From the NCBI GenBank assembly GCA_013399305.1, contig VXAI01000035.1, positions 3,200,486 through 3,264,485 on the forward strand: a DNA stretch of 64,000 nucleotides. The letters are read 5' to 3'. Both the position numbers and the translations under genes were made by a program. Numbering within the stretch: position 1 is the first letter of the stretch; each line of letters begins with the position of its first letter. The DNA is from Rostratula benghalensis (Eukaryota > Chordata > Aves > Charadriiformes > Rostratulidae). This document shows positions 21,301-33,103 of this stretch, piece by piece. Below the pieces are notes generated by a model, which ran no database searches, had not been told where the DNA came from, and worked only from the letters and a program-made list of their open reading frames with translations.

Positions 21301-24300
21301 GCCAGTTAAAACATGTAGTCTTTGTCACCACCCCCTTTCAGTTTCTTTCTTGTTTGGTAACTCTGTTTTGTAAAGACAGTTTCTCTTTTCATCTTTATAT
21401 GGTGGTGTCCCTGGGTAGTCTTTGTGCATAAACAGTGTTTGGGAAATTTTGATGAATGACCAGTCTCTGATAGGAATTGGCATATGTAGAAAATCTGTTG
21501 GGTGTAACTTTTCATCATAGCCTTTACCGGGAACACCCAAGACACCTCGGAATGCAACTCCTGAAATTCCCAGGCGCAGCCATGCAGCACAGAAACCAGC
21601 CAGTATACTAGAAGAAGCCAGACTAAGGTAATGTGTGTTCAGAGTTGTAAATCATCTTTTTTTTTTTAATGTCAAATATGTGTAGCAGTAGGCTATGCTG
21701 AAATAGAGACGTGTTCTCCTTACCATATTGAATAAATTGGCTAAAAAATGCATGGTGTTTCGATACCAGAAGAACGTGTCTGGATTTGCAGTACAATACT
21801 AGATTTACAAATACTAGTGTTTACCATACTAATTTTATAATTTGAAATTATTATAACTAGTCTATGCTAAGTTCTTTAGAACTTTATTCTGAGCAACATC
21901 AGAAAAACAAAGATTCTCTGTTACTAGCTTTAGATTATAAAAGTACAATCTCTGTCTCATCTTGGTGCGTGAAAGAGTTTTACATGTATTGTTGTAGATC
22001 TTTACAGTGGTGGTGGTGGGGAAGGCATTCAGGACTGAATTTATCTTTCAAACTGAGGGTTAGTTTTTTCACTTTCCCATAAGCAGTCTTTTATCCTGTT
22101 TTATCCTACCTCTACGTTGGCTTACAATATTTTTTTTACGTGAATTGAAACAGTTAGATCTTTATTGCTGCATATTCCTGCTGTTTGTTTATGAAGATGA
22201 CTGTTAAAAGCACACATACAAAGACTGTGTTATTTCTTTTGGAATACTTGATGTTGATGTTCAGACTTGACTTATGTAAAAGAAAGTTAAAAAACTATGC
22301 ACAGCTATGAAAGGTGGAGCTTGGCTACTCGTCTTCCTCAGTCGAGCCTTCAGATGGAACTATACAAATGCAAACCTTGGACCTCCTATTTAAATTTTCT
22401 TTCTCTTATTTTTTTTTTAACAAAAAGGTTGCATGTTTCTGCTATCCCAGAATCTCTGCCTTGTCGTGAAGAAGAATTCCAGGATATCTATAACTTTGTG
22501 GAAAGCAAACTTATTGATGGTACAGGAGGGTGAGTTTTTTCATGAGACTGTAACTGAGATCACGTCTACCTATGGCATAACAGCAGTCAGATAATCAACA
22601 CTACTTTTATTTAAGAAGTTAGCACAATTTGGCTGAATTAAAGTTCCTACTTGAATATTCCTGGTATTTTACTTTCTTAAGAAGGGTTGCACATGAAAAT
22701 AGTGGGGACTTCTTTATTGTGCAGACTCAAATTTAAGACCAAAATATAACCAGTCAATTTTAGATGTCTGGGAAACTTTTTTGGTTTTTTTTATTAAGGA
22801 GGTAGATGACATTTATAAAGACTTCTAGGTTGTTAATTGCCTCAGTAATAATAACAATTTTGTAGGTGCATGTACATTTCTGGAGTGCCTGGAACGGGTA
22901 AAACTGCGACTGTTCATGAAGTAATTCGCTCTCTTCAGCAAGCAGCAGAAGACGATGACCTACCATCCTTCCAGTTCATAGAGATCAACGGCATGAAGCT
23001 GACTGACCCTCACCAAGCTTATGTGCAGATACTAGAGGTAAGTAAAGCCTCTTCAGTGGCTCTCTGGCTTAATGGTACAGTATTCAAGGCACTTAACATA
23101 TCAATGCTTCCCAGTAGTCCTTCCGAGAGACTGTACGCTCTTATCTTAGAGCAGGTTAAAAAATAATTAGCTTAAAGCCATGGCCAACTTCTTGAAATAT
23201 TGTGCTTTCAGTTGCTTAAGGGCAGTGTCTGGGAAGTAGCCTGATTTATTACCTCCTTAAACCTCAGGTTTAAGAAAAATGGAAAACAGATTCTTTTTTC
23301 CCCTTCTATAGCTTGCAGCATGTGCGTGCTTAAGTTACTGAGATGACAACTCAGGAAGTAAGTGTAGCTGTAAAATAGTTAATAAGGGGGCTTTAATAGT
23401 TATCTTGTCATCACAGAACTTCAGCTAAAGAGGGGCTGTCTGCCAACAATGCTGTATTTCAGATAAACTATGATAAACTAGTCTCCAGTACCTCATCTGG
23501 GACTAATGACTGTGCTGGTGAACTAACCTGAGGATTGGATTAAGATCCCCCAATAGGTTAAATATCTGGATACAGTAAACGTGCCAATTCCACCACAGCA
23601 GACTGAACTCTGGTATATTGGATGCCCAGTCCCACAGGTGTAGGATCAGGATCCTCTGGGATCTAACTGCTTGGTCTGACTGATTCAGGTTCTCCTGACT
23701 GAGCTGGAAACATGGAGCAAGTATAGATTATCCATTACTATCATGCTCCAGCTTGTTTAATAATTATGAATTCTCAAGTCAGTTTTTAAGGAATTCTGGA
23801 AAATAAATTCAGTTTTCAAATGCAGCCTCCACTTTACTTTGCTACTTGAGTCTGAACTACATTGAACAACTGATTTGGCCTATATAGTGTAATTTTGAAA
23901 TGTCATGCTTTAATTTCTATATAGCATTGGACTTACAAGAGAACTGGTAATGTACAGTCAGCTCATCTGTTTGGCAACACAGATTGTTGCAGAAACAGTT
24001 CTTGTTGAAGGTCATTTTTTTTAGCTTGATTTTGAACAGTTTAGTTCTAGATCCTGCTGATGATACATTATTATTATTTTAACAGGAATCCAAGATTACT
24101 GAAGTCAGGCTATTCTTGTCAGCTGACAGGTTTTCAGTGGGTATTTTGCATTCAGAGACACCCATGAGGTATGCTAGGTTTAGAGTCTTCTTGAGACTGG
24201 GTTCAGGATTTCTTAATGATTCTATATTTAAGACACATTGCAGGAAATTCTAATAGCCTTTGTTTCTAGTTATATATTCTTTTGTTTCTGTTCTTTATGG

Positions 24301-27300
24301 ACAGTTCCTGGTAGACCTTGAGTGTCTTATGAGCTACTGGTTTTGGGTTTTTTTTTTACCTCCTCCCCCATGGGAAAAAGAAATCCAGATGACTGTTCAT
24401 GGTTAGAGAAAAGTTAAAACTTCTTATTTCCAGGGTCTTGGTGTTATTAATTTGCAACATTGTTGAATCCTTGTCCAGCTACTGACAGGTCAGAAGGTGA
24501 CAGCAACCCATGCTGCGGTACTGTTGGCAAAACTGTTCAATACACCTGGACCCAAGAGGAAGACCACAGTGCTGATAGTGGATGAGGTGAGAAAAAGAAT
24601 CCTTCATTCTCTTTCCTTGAAGTATTGTAAGAAATTAGGCTTTGGAGGATGGAAAAAGACATGCCTAGATTATATCACATGTGATCTTAGGAGAGTAGAT
24701 GCATAAATAGTTTCTCTTAGCCTGATGAGGAATTTGAACTTAAATGGGCAAGTATCCTGTTGCCATATTGTTCTCTGCCTTGGATTTTACATTGGTTTTA
24801 TGTTTTGTTTTGATTGAGGCCATGGAATGAGTTGTTTTGTCGACTCCCAAATACCATAGAATTCTACTGTATTTTGTCTGAAAGCTGCTGCTCTTCCAGC
24901 AAGAAAACCCACTGGGAAATAAGTCATACTGAGATTCAAAACTCGTTGAACGTGCCATGTTTGGTAATAAAGAAACATACACTTATTTTTTGCTGTAAGC
25001 TACTTCAGGTTTGCACATGGAGGATCTTTTAATCTTGTTACACATAGTATTAATGTCACAGTGGTGTTCAAAAACTCCAGCTGTTTAATCACTCTGCTGT
25101 GACTTATACTATTCAAACACCTGGTAGGACTGTGCTTTTTCAAAGGAGATTAAATCTCCAATTCAGAAAATGCAGTCCTATTAGTAGATGGCTAAAGGAA
25201 ACCCAACAGAGACAGCTTGTTCAGAATCACATAAGAAGTCTTCTGTGGCAGAGCTAGTGCTCTCAAACCCTCCATCAGTTTTGTAAATACAACACTGTTC
25301 TTTTTCAGTCTAATTCTCCTCTTTCTATCTCTGCAGCTTGATCTTCTGTGGACCCGGAAGCAGAATGTGATGTACAATTTATTTGACTGGCCAACTCAAA
25401 AGCACTCCAAGTTAATCATCTTGGCCATTGCTAACACCATGGACTTGCCAGAGAGAATAATGATGAACAGAGTAGCCAGCAGGCTGGTATGTCCCAGCAG
25501 TTTTGTTGCTATGCTATAAAATGGGGACAGACTAAATACTGTATGCAATCAAAAAAAAGTCCAGGAGAAAGGTGGGGCTGGTTATGTCAGAGGTTAAACA
25601 ATGCTTTTATAATTCCCCTTCAGAGGGCTGATAATGAAGACATCAATTTTAGCAAAGTACATTAAGGGGCCAGGTTGCTAATTGGATGCTATGCAGTGTA
25701 AATACACTATGTTCATATAAGAATGAATTAAGAATGCAGATGTCTTTTTAAACATTAAGATCTGGATAATCAAATGCCATGCTTCATGGTTAAGCTGCTT
25801 ACTCCAGAGTTCAGCAGAAGAATTCTATTCTGGTTTCTCTGTGTTTTTTCCCATTTCACTCCAGACACCTAGTTATTCTTTGTTTGCCATCAGCTAGTAG
25901 ATTTTCTTTGCTGGGTATCTTTGGACAGGGTTAGACGTGTTCTATACCTCTGTTGAGTACATTTGCTTAGTTTATCTCTTCATCACTGCTCTGAAAAGTG
26001 ATTTGCAAAAAACAGTGTTTATGCCTCCATCCTTCTGTGACTCAAAAATAGTTCCACAGTGTGAATTGCTTTCCTCCACCCACTGAACCTCCAGATCAGC
26101 TGAGCCCATGTAGTCACAAGAGAGAATAACTTTGCCTAAGAACCACAAAACTCAGGCCTCCTATAGAATATGAAAGGCAGTGGACCCTCTGTAGCATAGA
26201 TTGTCCTCCTTATCCGAAAGCAGTTTTTGTCAGCTTGAGCCAGAAGATTTTTAATCCTTGCCTGATTGCTAATGTGATTTCTATAGTATAACTGCATACA
26301 CATATCCAATACAGACTGGCTAAAGGAGAGATGACTATTTTTTCATAGCTTATGCTGTTACTGTATTAAGAAATAAAGTGTAAACAGGTGTAATCAAAAG
26401 ATTGTCTTAGTAGGTGGCTTTGATCTGTTTCCAAGTTTTGTAAGAAATTTGGATTTCAATAGCAGCAGTGCCTGTTCCTCAGGCCTTTTAGTGGGGAGAT
26501 CCAACCAGTGGTCCCCAATCGGAGTTTTGTGCATTTGCACGTTTATTTCACAAATACGGAGTCGAAGAATTGCTTGAAGCCTGTGAATTGGAGGAGAAAG
26601 ATGTGAAAGAGAGATTGCTCCTACCAGAGAAACTAAAACTAACTCTACATGCTATACTTGTGCAGTTCAAAGTTTTCAAGCGTTATAAACACTTCTTGCT
26701 GTACTATTTACCATAGGGCCTCACTAGGATGTCCTTTCAGCCCTACACCTACAAACAGTTACAGCAAATTATTTCATCTAGACTGAACAGTGTGAAGGCA
26801 TTTGAAGAGGATGCAATTCAGCTGGTTTCCAGAAAGGTAAGCACAGTACATGTGTATGCCCTCTGCTGCACTAGGTAGAGGGGCAGGAATTTTATAACAG
26901 TAGTCAGAGCTAGTTCTGCTGTATTGGAGATATAGTGGGGGTGCAAGTCGTGGATTATATGTTATGCTCTCTGTAAGGCATAGAGGGTATTTTTGCAGGA
27001 AACTTTGCAAAAGCAGCATCCTTGCTTTTTCCACCTACTTTGAGAAGGCAGTGGTGTGTATTCCAAGAGCTGGAGTCATGACAACGAGAGTCGTGATAAT
27101 GCATAATGATAAGATGTCAGCTTTCTCCAGGGTTTGGCATAATATGAGTCATTGGATGATCTTGAGGGGAAAAAACCCAAAACCTAGTATGGCAGTGGAA
27201 ATATCCATATTCGTTTCCTTTCTCAAGATGTTTAAAGCCTTGGCATAATAGATAGTACCTGTTCTTTTGCCAGTCTGAATAGCCAGTTGTAAATGTTTTC

Positions 27301-30300
27301 TGCTAAGCATCAATTGTAGGATTAAAAAAGAGTACTTGCACGTCAGAAGTAACTCAGCATTTGTTTTGTTACAAGGGAACCACATTTTTGTAAGAACAAT
27401 AGTGATGATTTTGCAGACTTGATAATCTGCAATGTTTTTCTAGTATGTTTTTTCTTCAGAAAATTAGAAAAATCTAGAAAAATAATGTGTAGTTGGGTTT
27501 TCTAGAGGGTTTCTCATTTTTGGCTCCAGGTGAGGTTAGGGCTTTCAATGTGTCTGGGGCTTTCTACTGGGAGAGCTAGGCTGGTACCAGTATCTGGTAT
27601 CTAGTCAATGTTCATAGCTTTATTAAAATTGTAAACCACAAGTGGGGCTTTGAGAGTTTCAGAAATTTCAGAGACCTACAAATTTTTAGGCACTTGTAAA
27701 TGCAAATTCCTTATCCCAGATGTATGTTTGAGAACTACTAAAAATATTAGTGTACTCTTTAACATCAATACTCTATTGAGCATGGGAAAACTAAAGGGGT
27801 GTTTTGTACCTCTTTTTTTTTTTTTTGTTCCTTTGTTGGTTTGGTCAGAAAGATTGTTATCTAAAAATTCTAGTCACACAGTTTGCAGTCACTTTGCTCT
27901 CCCTTTTTGTGGTTGGAGGTTTTTTTGTTGTTTATTTTTTTCCGTTTTGTTTTGGTTTTTTTGTTTGTTGATTTTTGCTAAACTCTTGTCTCAATGCTGT
28001 AGGAAACACATGGCTCCTAATGTTTCGTGTTGACTTCCAGGTCGCAGCACTGTCGGGTGATGCACGGCGTTGCCTTGATATCTGCAGAAGGGCCACTGAG
28101 ATCTGCGAGTTTGCTAGCCAAAAGAGAACCCCTGAGGTAGTCAGGATGGCCCACGTAACAGAAGCCATAGATGAAATGTTTTCATCACCATATATAAATG
28201 CTATCAGGTAAAAACATTTCTCAGAGGAATGTATTTGCTTTTGTCTTCTTCAGTGGGCTTTTTTTTTTTTCTTTTCTCAAAAATGTTCAGTCCATCCTCT
28301 CCTACCCTTTGGGAGCACGCGTGGCGCGTTGTGCTTGTTGAAGAATGGTACGAAACAAACTTTGCAGTGTATCTAGATGGGAAGAGAGGTACAAAATAAG
28401 AATTAAAGACAGGGAAGCCAAGCCATGGAAACCACTGGCACAAATTTATACAAGATGTTCCCATGTTAGTGTGTTAGCTCAGATCAAGAGAGGTCTTTTC
28501 AAATTTCCTGACTTTCCCTGCTTACTGTACAGCTACTTACCCACAGCTACAAACACTACTGGCTATTGAAGCCTACTGGACCTAGACTTTGAGCTAAACT
28601 GAAGGGAAAGAAAAAATAACCAAAACAATCAGATGTGCTTCGTGTAGGCATCAGGCTCTCCAGACTCAACTGTTCCCCTCAACATACCTGCTTGGATTAT
28701 GTCACTGTCTGTGCTTGCTTCTTTGCAGCCACAGATGTCTGAGCAGAATGCAAGGCTTTCCCACTTGAAGTGGTTTCTTTCTTTAACATAAAGAGATTCT
28801 GTTAGGACCAGGGTAATGGTTTTAAATTGAAAGAGAGCAGATTAGATTAGATACTTGGAAGAAATTCTTTCCTGTGAGGATGGTGAGGCACTGGAACAGG
28901 TTGCCCAGAGAAGTTGTGGATGCCCCATCCCTGGAGGTGTTCAAGACCAGGCTGGATGGGGCTTTGAGCAACCTCGTCTGGTGGGAGGTGTCCCTGCCCA
29001 GGGCAGGGGGGTTGGAACTTGGTGATGTCTAAGGTCCCTTCCAACTGAAACCAATCTATGATTCTATGAATCATTCCAAAGGTTTTCTGAGTGAGTAATT
29101 CTGTCATCCTTCAGTGTTCTGCACAAGCTCTGTAATTGATGAAGTGCTTCACCAGTTTCTGGTCAAAAGTAAAATAATGTTTCATCAAGGAGCAGGAGAG
29201 GCCTAAGGGCCTCTCCCTTTGTTATTTTGCTGGATATGGAAGGAATGCTTTTACTGAGCTACTTGGACTTGAAAACCTCAAGTTAATTTGTTAATTCATG
29301 ACTGAAAGTTGACCATGACACAGTGCAGAACGTGTAGAAATTGAATGAAACGTTGTGTCCAGAAACAGTGAAACAGAGGTGAGGTGAAGTGAAATGCAGT
29401 ACATTGTGGCCCCAGGGTTGTAGGATAGAGTATAACAGCCACTTGACATAAAGTGCCCATTTCAGGTAGAAAAATACCCTGCATTTAAATGGTTACTAAG
29501 TAATTTCCATTCCAGACTCTTTCCTAGTATTTCATCAGTTGGTATTCTGCTTTGTTTTGATATTCAGGAATGCCTCGTTGCATGAACAAATCTTCTTGAG
29601 AGCCATTTTAGCAGAGTTTCAAAGGGCAGGAGTTGAGGAGGCAACAGTTCAACAGGTATGTTCGTGTTTTGGAGTATGCTTTCTTTTTCCTTTTCTTTTT
29701 CCTTCCTTTCTTTCTTAAAATTCTGTCAAAATTATCAGGAAAAAAGTAAATATTTAAATATTGGGGGATTCTATTCTTAAAATTTGATGGAAAGATGATA
29801 TGATGGCAACACAAACTGGGGTGTGACCAGGTGTTAGGACCACAAAGAGGACAAGGGGCCTGGAACATCTCTCATATAAAGAAAGGCTGAGGGACTTGAG
29901 GCTTTTTAGTCTGGAGAAGAGAAGACCAAGATGGGGATCTGATCAACACCTATAAATACTTAAAGGGTGGGAGTCAAGAGGAAGGGGCCAGTCCTTGTTC
30001 AGTGGTGCCCAGTGACAGGACGAAAGGGGCACAAACTTGTACATAAGAAGTTCCATCTAAACATGAGGAGGAACTTCTTCACTTTGAGGGTGGCAGAGCC
30101 CTGGAACAGGCTGTCCAGAGAGGTGGTGGAGTCTTCTCTGGAGACATTCAAAACCTGCCTGGACAAGTTCCTGTGCAGCCTGCTCTGGGAGGACCTGCTC
30201 TGGCAGGGGGGTTGGACTAAATGATCTCCAGAGGTCCCTTCCAACCCCATATCATGCTGGGATTCAGTGTAAAGCCCAATTGAATGCCATCACCTGTTTT

Positions 30301-31690
30301 TCAATGGGACTGAATACATAAAATTGGAAACACCTGCTGTTGGATTAATGGAACTGGTGATCTGGAGTGGTTTATTATTTTTCTTGGTGTGCATCTGAAA
30401 ATATTGCATGCCTCTACCTAACATGCTTTATAAGAGGAAAAGAGAACCTGAAAATGAGGCAGGATGGTTTAAGAAGGAAAAGTGAAAGTTGATTCCAACT
30501 TCTGTATCACTGTCTTTCTCCACAGAGGTCGATATCACTGGTACTTTCAGTTTTCACTATTCAGGTATTTCAGATGTATCACAATTTCAGGTATATCACC
30601 AGATATTTCAGATATATCACTAGTAGCTTCAGTAAGACCCACAAAATACTTGGCACCAGCAGAGCTGTGAAGACTGCACAGGGTCCATTTCACGGCTCAC
30701 AGTATGGAAGCTAAATGTCGGTACTTAAAAAATGTTTAGAACTATATATTTATATCACAAATAAACCTAGTTTTACCTGGTTGTACAGGTTTGTAAGTTA
30801 CATTTTAACTGCATTTTTGGTTACTGGCTCCTGAACATCTGCATCAGTTGGCTGTGCAGGTACACGGGGTGGCCAGTTCATGACCTTCCAGGAATATTTT
30901 GTTAGACTTGGTTACATATTTTTTTTTTTTCTTTTCTCAGTTTTTTTCCTCAACACCGAAAGGGTTTTTCTTCTGTGTTTTCTAAATAGCAAAGCAGAAG
31001 ACCCCAACAGATTCAGGTTTACCAGTCTGCATCCTCTGTGACAAGTCCATTCTCTGTTGTCACACCTTTCTGAGCTGTGATCTGTCCTGTTTGTGGACAG
31101 AGTGACTTTTGTTTGCCTGGACATCACTTCTGAGTGCACTGATTTGTCATTAGCTCTTAAGGTGCTGGATAAGCCTTAGTCCTCACAGCCCAGGGGAGAA
31201 GAGCAACAGATTGAAACTATCTCGTTAAAACACTGCATATGAGGTGGCTTGCTAATTGTTTTGCCTTTTGGCTGAATTAAAAAGGAAACTATAGCTTGGA
31301 ATTGTTGCTTCCTTGAGGAAGGCCTAACAGTTGGTGCTAAAACAGCACCGCGTGCCTGTCGTGGGAGGGACTGGAGCTGATTTTACCTCTCCTCCCACAG
31401 AGGTGGAGGGAAGGGGGCTTCTCTCTTTCACCTTGGCCCGCTCCCTTGCGGCAGGAGGCAAAGGTGACCCGTGTCCTGTTTCTCTCTCACACCAGGTGTA
31501 TCAGCAACACGTGGCCTTGTGCAGAATGGAAGGCTTGCAGAGGCCTACGGTGTCAGAAATCATGGCCGTTTGTTCAAACCTTGGTGCCTGCAGGCTCTTG
31601 CTGGTGGAGTCCAGTACTAAGTACCTTCACCTGCGAGTGCGGCTGAACGTCAGCCAGGACGACGTCATGTACGCGCTCAAGGACGAATAA
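15344..31690 (+). CDS. ORC1: ORC1, origin recognition complex subunit 1, complete coding region
   Basis: Coding exons: 15344-15432, 15823-15950, 17343-17512, 17946-18321, 19040-19337, 19804-19908, 20252-20477, 21521-21627, 22428-22529, 22866-23037, 24479-24586, 25337-25486, 26717-26836, 28041-28207, 29568-29655, 31496-31690 (TAA 31688-31690). All introns are GT-AG and phases close to 2601 nt, 866 aa (human about 861). ORC1 is the AAA+ ATPase subunit of the nuclear origin recognition complex; with CDC6 it loads the MCM helicase in G1. Order: BAH domain about 38-165, disordered linker to about 500, AAA+ core 505-770, winged helix to the C terminus, ending [14 protein letters not shown]. The start has A at -3, and the N terminus ([13 protein letters not shown]) resembles mammalian ORC1. 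The linker is the poorly conserved part. Confidence 0.96.
15823..18051 (+). CDS. ORC1: ORC1 BAH-domain exons
   Basis: Exons 15823-15950, 17343-17512 and the start of 17946-18321 encode about residues 31-165, the bromo-adjacent homology fold. In mammals this fold reads H4K20me2 on nucleosomes at origins. Landmarks are GEFILVEG (res. 48-55), [12 protein letters not shown] (80-91) and [14 protein letters not shown] (103-116). Aligned by memory to human ORC1, the cage tryptophan is kept (W83). The first cage tyrosine is Phe62, and the human WYDY stretch is replaced around F109-D110. An arginine matching a human Meier-Gorlin position appears kept (R100). Confidence 0.85.
18052..21627 (+). CDS. ORC1: ORC1 disordered linker exons rich in CDK-type sites
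   Basis: The rest of exon 17946-18321, then 19040-19337, 19804-19908, 20252-20477 and 21521-21627 encode a Ser/Lys/Pro-rich low-complexity region. Minimal CDK consensus sites (S/T-P-x-K/R) include SPLK, SPPR, SPPK, TPEK and TPAK. More S/T-P pairs occur in LTPRSRR and GTPKTPRN. An acidic Ser-rich patch ([10 protein letters not shown]) sits in exon 20252-20477. The human linker is likewise a target of CDKs and of turnover after G1. Sequence conservation here is low, so exon edges rest mainly on phase. Confidence 0.8.
22428..28207 (+). CDS. ORC1: ORC1 AAA+ ATPase core exons
   Basis: Six exons (22428-22529, 22866-23037, 24479-24586, 25337-25486, 26717-26836, 28041-28207) hold the ATPase. Walker A GVPGTGKT is at residues 540-547. 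Walker B VLIVDE is at 622-627, continuing LDLLW across the exon joint. Sensor 1 sits in [10 protein letters not shown] (658-667), followed by [10 protein letters not shown], and sensor 2 lies in GDARRCLD (723-730). All catalytic landmarks are intact, so an active ATPase is expected. The stretch [19 protein letters not shown] just before Walker A is typical of ORC1. Confidence 0.95.
28848..29072 (+). mobile_element. CR1 LINE 3' end in ORC1 intron
   Basis: Sense-orientation CR1 tail: AATTCTTTCCTGTGAGGATG, GAACAGGTTGCCCAGAGAAG, the GGTGTTCAAGACCAGGCTGG block, and the terminal CTATGATTCTATGAA repeat at about 29055-29069. It is 5'-truncated and lies between coding exons 28041-28207 and 29568-29655. 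Confidence 0.93.
29568..31690 (+). CDS. ORC1: ORC1 winged-helix C-terminal exons
   Basis: Exons 29568-29655 and 31496-31690, continuing from the end of exon 28041-28207, encode the C-terminal winged-helix domain that contacts DNA and other ORC subunits. Landmarks are [14 protein letters not shown] and [16 protein letters not shown]. The 1.8-kb intron between the two exons carries a sense CR1 copy. Confidence 0.93.
29835..30262 (+). mobile_element. CR1 LINE 3' end in last ORC1 intron
   Basis: Sense CR1 fragment of about 430 bases. It carries degraded ORF2 C-terminal codons (GGCTGAGGGACTTGAGGC, CAGTGGTGCCCAGTGACAGG, AGTTCCATCTAAACATGAGG), then the 3' UTR ending near TTCCAACCCCATATCATGC. It is a different CR1 subfamily from the copy at 28848, judging by the GGTTGGACTAAATGATCTCC ending. 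Confidence 0.93.
30545..30632 (+). repeat. Short degenerate tandem repeat, about 20-bp unit
   Basis: Three to four imperfect copies of TTTCAG followed by a TATATCAC-like half appear in a row in the last ORC1 intron. The units are diverged and of unequal length. The family is unknown. Confidence 0.6.
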
Positions 31691-31870
31691 GGCAATAGAG
31701 ATTTTAATTTTTTAAAATATGTATAAAGATTTTAAAATAGTTTATTTTTATTGTTTTTAAATTGTGGAACAAATGGAAATGGTGAAATGTATTTTTTCTA
31801 AATACATTGCTTAAATGTTTGATGTACTAAGGCACTTCTTTATAATAAAGAATTTGCTTCAAAGCATTTT
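31691..31870 (+). other. ORC1: ORC1 3' UTR
   Basis: A/T-rich sequence after the stop, with AATAAA at 31844-31849. The end is set about 20 bases downstream by the usual spacing. Confidence 0.7.
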
Positions 31871-32379
31871 AAATATTTGAAATCAAACTGTTTGGTTTTT
31901 AAATATTTTTATATGCTGGTTACTGTGCTCCCCTTTCAGGGGAATGTTTGCATTGCTGCAACTGATAACGAGCTGACTTTTTGTTAAGATGGGCAGTGTC
32001 TGTGGCATCGCAGCCTTTTTCTGTGATTGGCTTTTTTTTAAACATAAAAGCACGTTTTTATGTCTTTAAACTTTTGTTACTGATGTAATGAAAAGGAGCT
32101 TTCAGTTTGTAATCAAGGCTGAATATTTGAATGGAAGTGACTGCTTGTCACCAGGAAAGCAAAATACGGAAGAAATTTGTCATTTAAAGTAACAAAACCC
32201 CATCCTCGTTATAATAATGTTAAATTGCTATCAGGGGTTGCTTCTAAGACACGGCCTCAGCTCGTGCCGCTCTGCTGACACCTGCTGTTGCAATCGCGCC
32301 GTTGACCGAAGCGCAGGAGTCGTTTGGAGATGGATTAAGTCTTGAAAACACTTTTCAAAATTGTGTTTGTTGTTTTTTA
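31871..32379. other. Intergenic sequence between ORC1 and CC2D1B
   Basis: About 500 bases of A/T-rich sequence turning GC-rich towards 32380. I see no open frame of note, repeat or RNA gene. Confidence 0.5.
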
Positions 32380-32620
32380 AATTGTTCTCGCCACGTGACC
32401 CGGCGCAGCCTCCCTTCCCCCCCCGCCCCNNNNNNNNNNNNNNNNNNNNNNNNNNNNNNNNNNNNNNNNNNNNNNNNNNNNNNNNNNNNNNNNNNNNNNN
32501 NNNNNNACTCCCGCCCCCGGACCCCTCCGCGCATGCGCGCTGCTGCTGCGGCCCAGGCCTCCCCCGTGCCGGGCGGGCGCCGCTTCACCGGGCGCTTTGA
32601 GGCGGGCGGCGGGAGGCCGA
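32380..32620 (+). promoter_or_regulatory. CC2D1B: CpG-island promoter of CC2D1B, partly in a gap
   Basis: GC-rich block around the gap. GCCACGTGACC near 32389-32399 is an E-box of the USF/TFEB (CLEAR-like) type. CGCGCATGCGCG at 32528-32539 is a perfect palindromic NRF1-type site. No TATA box is seen. The sequence between the two sites is unknown, so this is an incomplete view. Confidence 0.65.
32430..32506. other. Assembly gap (77 N)
   Basis: A run of N flanked by CCCCCCGCCCC on the left and CCCGCCCCCGG on the right. The flanks suggest a very GC-rich stretch that failed to sequence. Open frames that cross it are not meaningful. Confidence 0.98.
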
Positions 32621-32621
32621 G
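32540..32621 (+). other. CC2D1B: CC2D1B non-coding first exon (start uncertain)
   Basis: GC-rich stretch ending at a CCGAG|GTGAGC donor (32622). It would join the acceptor CTCTCAG before 33061, leaving 43 leader bases ahead of the start codon at 33104. An upstream ATG at 32533 opens a frame through this exon, but after splicing it meets a stop a few codons later, so it could only be a short upstream ORF. Confidence 0.5.
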
Positions 32622-33103
32622 GTGAGCCGGGGCCTTCCCGGCCTCTCGCGGTCCCTGGGTGGGAGGTGGTGGATATTTACACGGCGCTCAGCCTATTGCC
32701 TCTGCCGGCTCCTCCCTGCGGCGGGGCGGGGAGGGCCGGGCCTGCCCCGCCCTCAGGCGGCGCTGGGCCCGGTGGGGAGCCGGGGGCCGGCCGTGCTGTC
32801 CGCCCGGGACGGGCTGTGGGAGCGGCGCGAGGCTGAGGTGGAGGAAGGGGGGGTGCGGCCGGGCCGGGCTCCCGGGGGAGGGCGGTGGCGGGGAAGGTGG
32901 CACCGAGGGGCCTGAGGGAAGTGCCTTGTAGGGTGTGTGTGCCCCCAGCGTTCCCTCACGGGGGTGCCCGGTGCCGGTGAAAGCTGCCAGGTCTGCGTTA
33001 CCTGCCTTCGTCCGGCTGAGACAGGCGAGGATACTGACACTCGATTTCATGCGCTCTCAGTCCCTTAGAGACGTAGTCCTTCCTCTGAAACTCACCAACC
33101 AGC

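Noticed and set aside
24050..24135. Possible C/D-box small nucleolar RNA in an ORC1 intron (TGATGA then CTGA)
   Set aside because: The C box lacks the leading purine, no terminal stem is visible, and the spacing is ordinary for chance.
32302..32625. Frames crossing 32430-32506
   Set aside because: They include N-coded residues in a CpG island, and the gap length is arbitrary.
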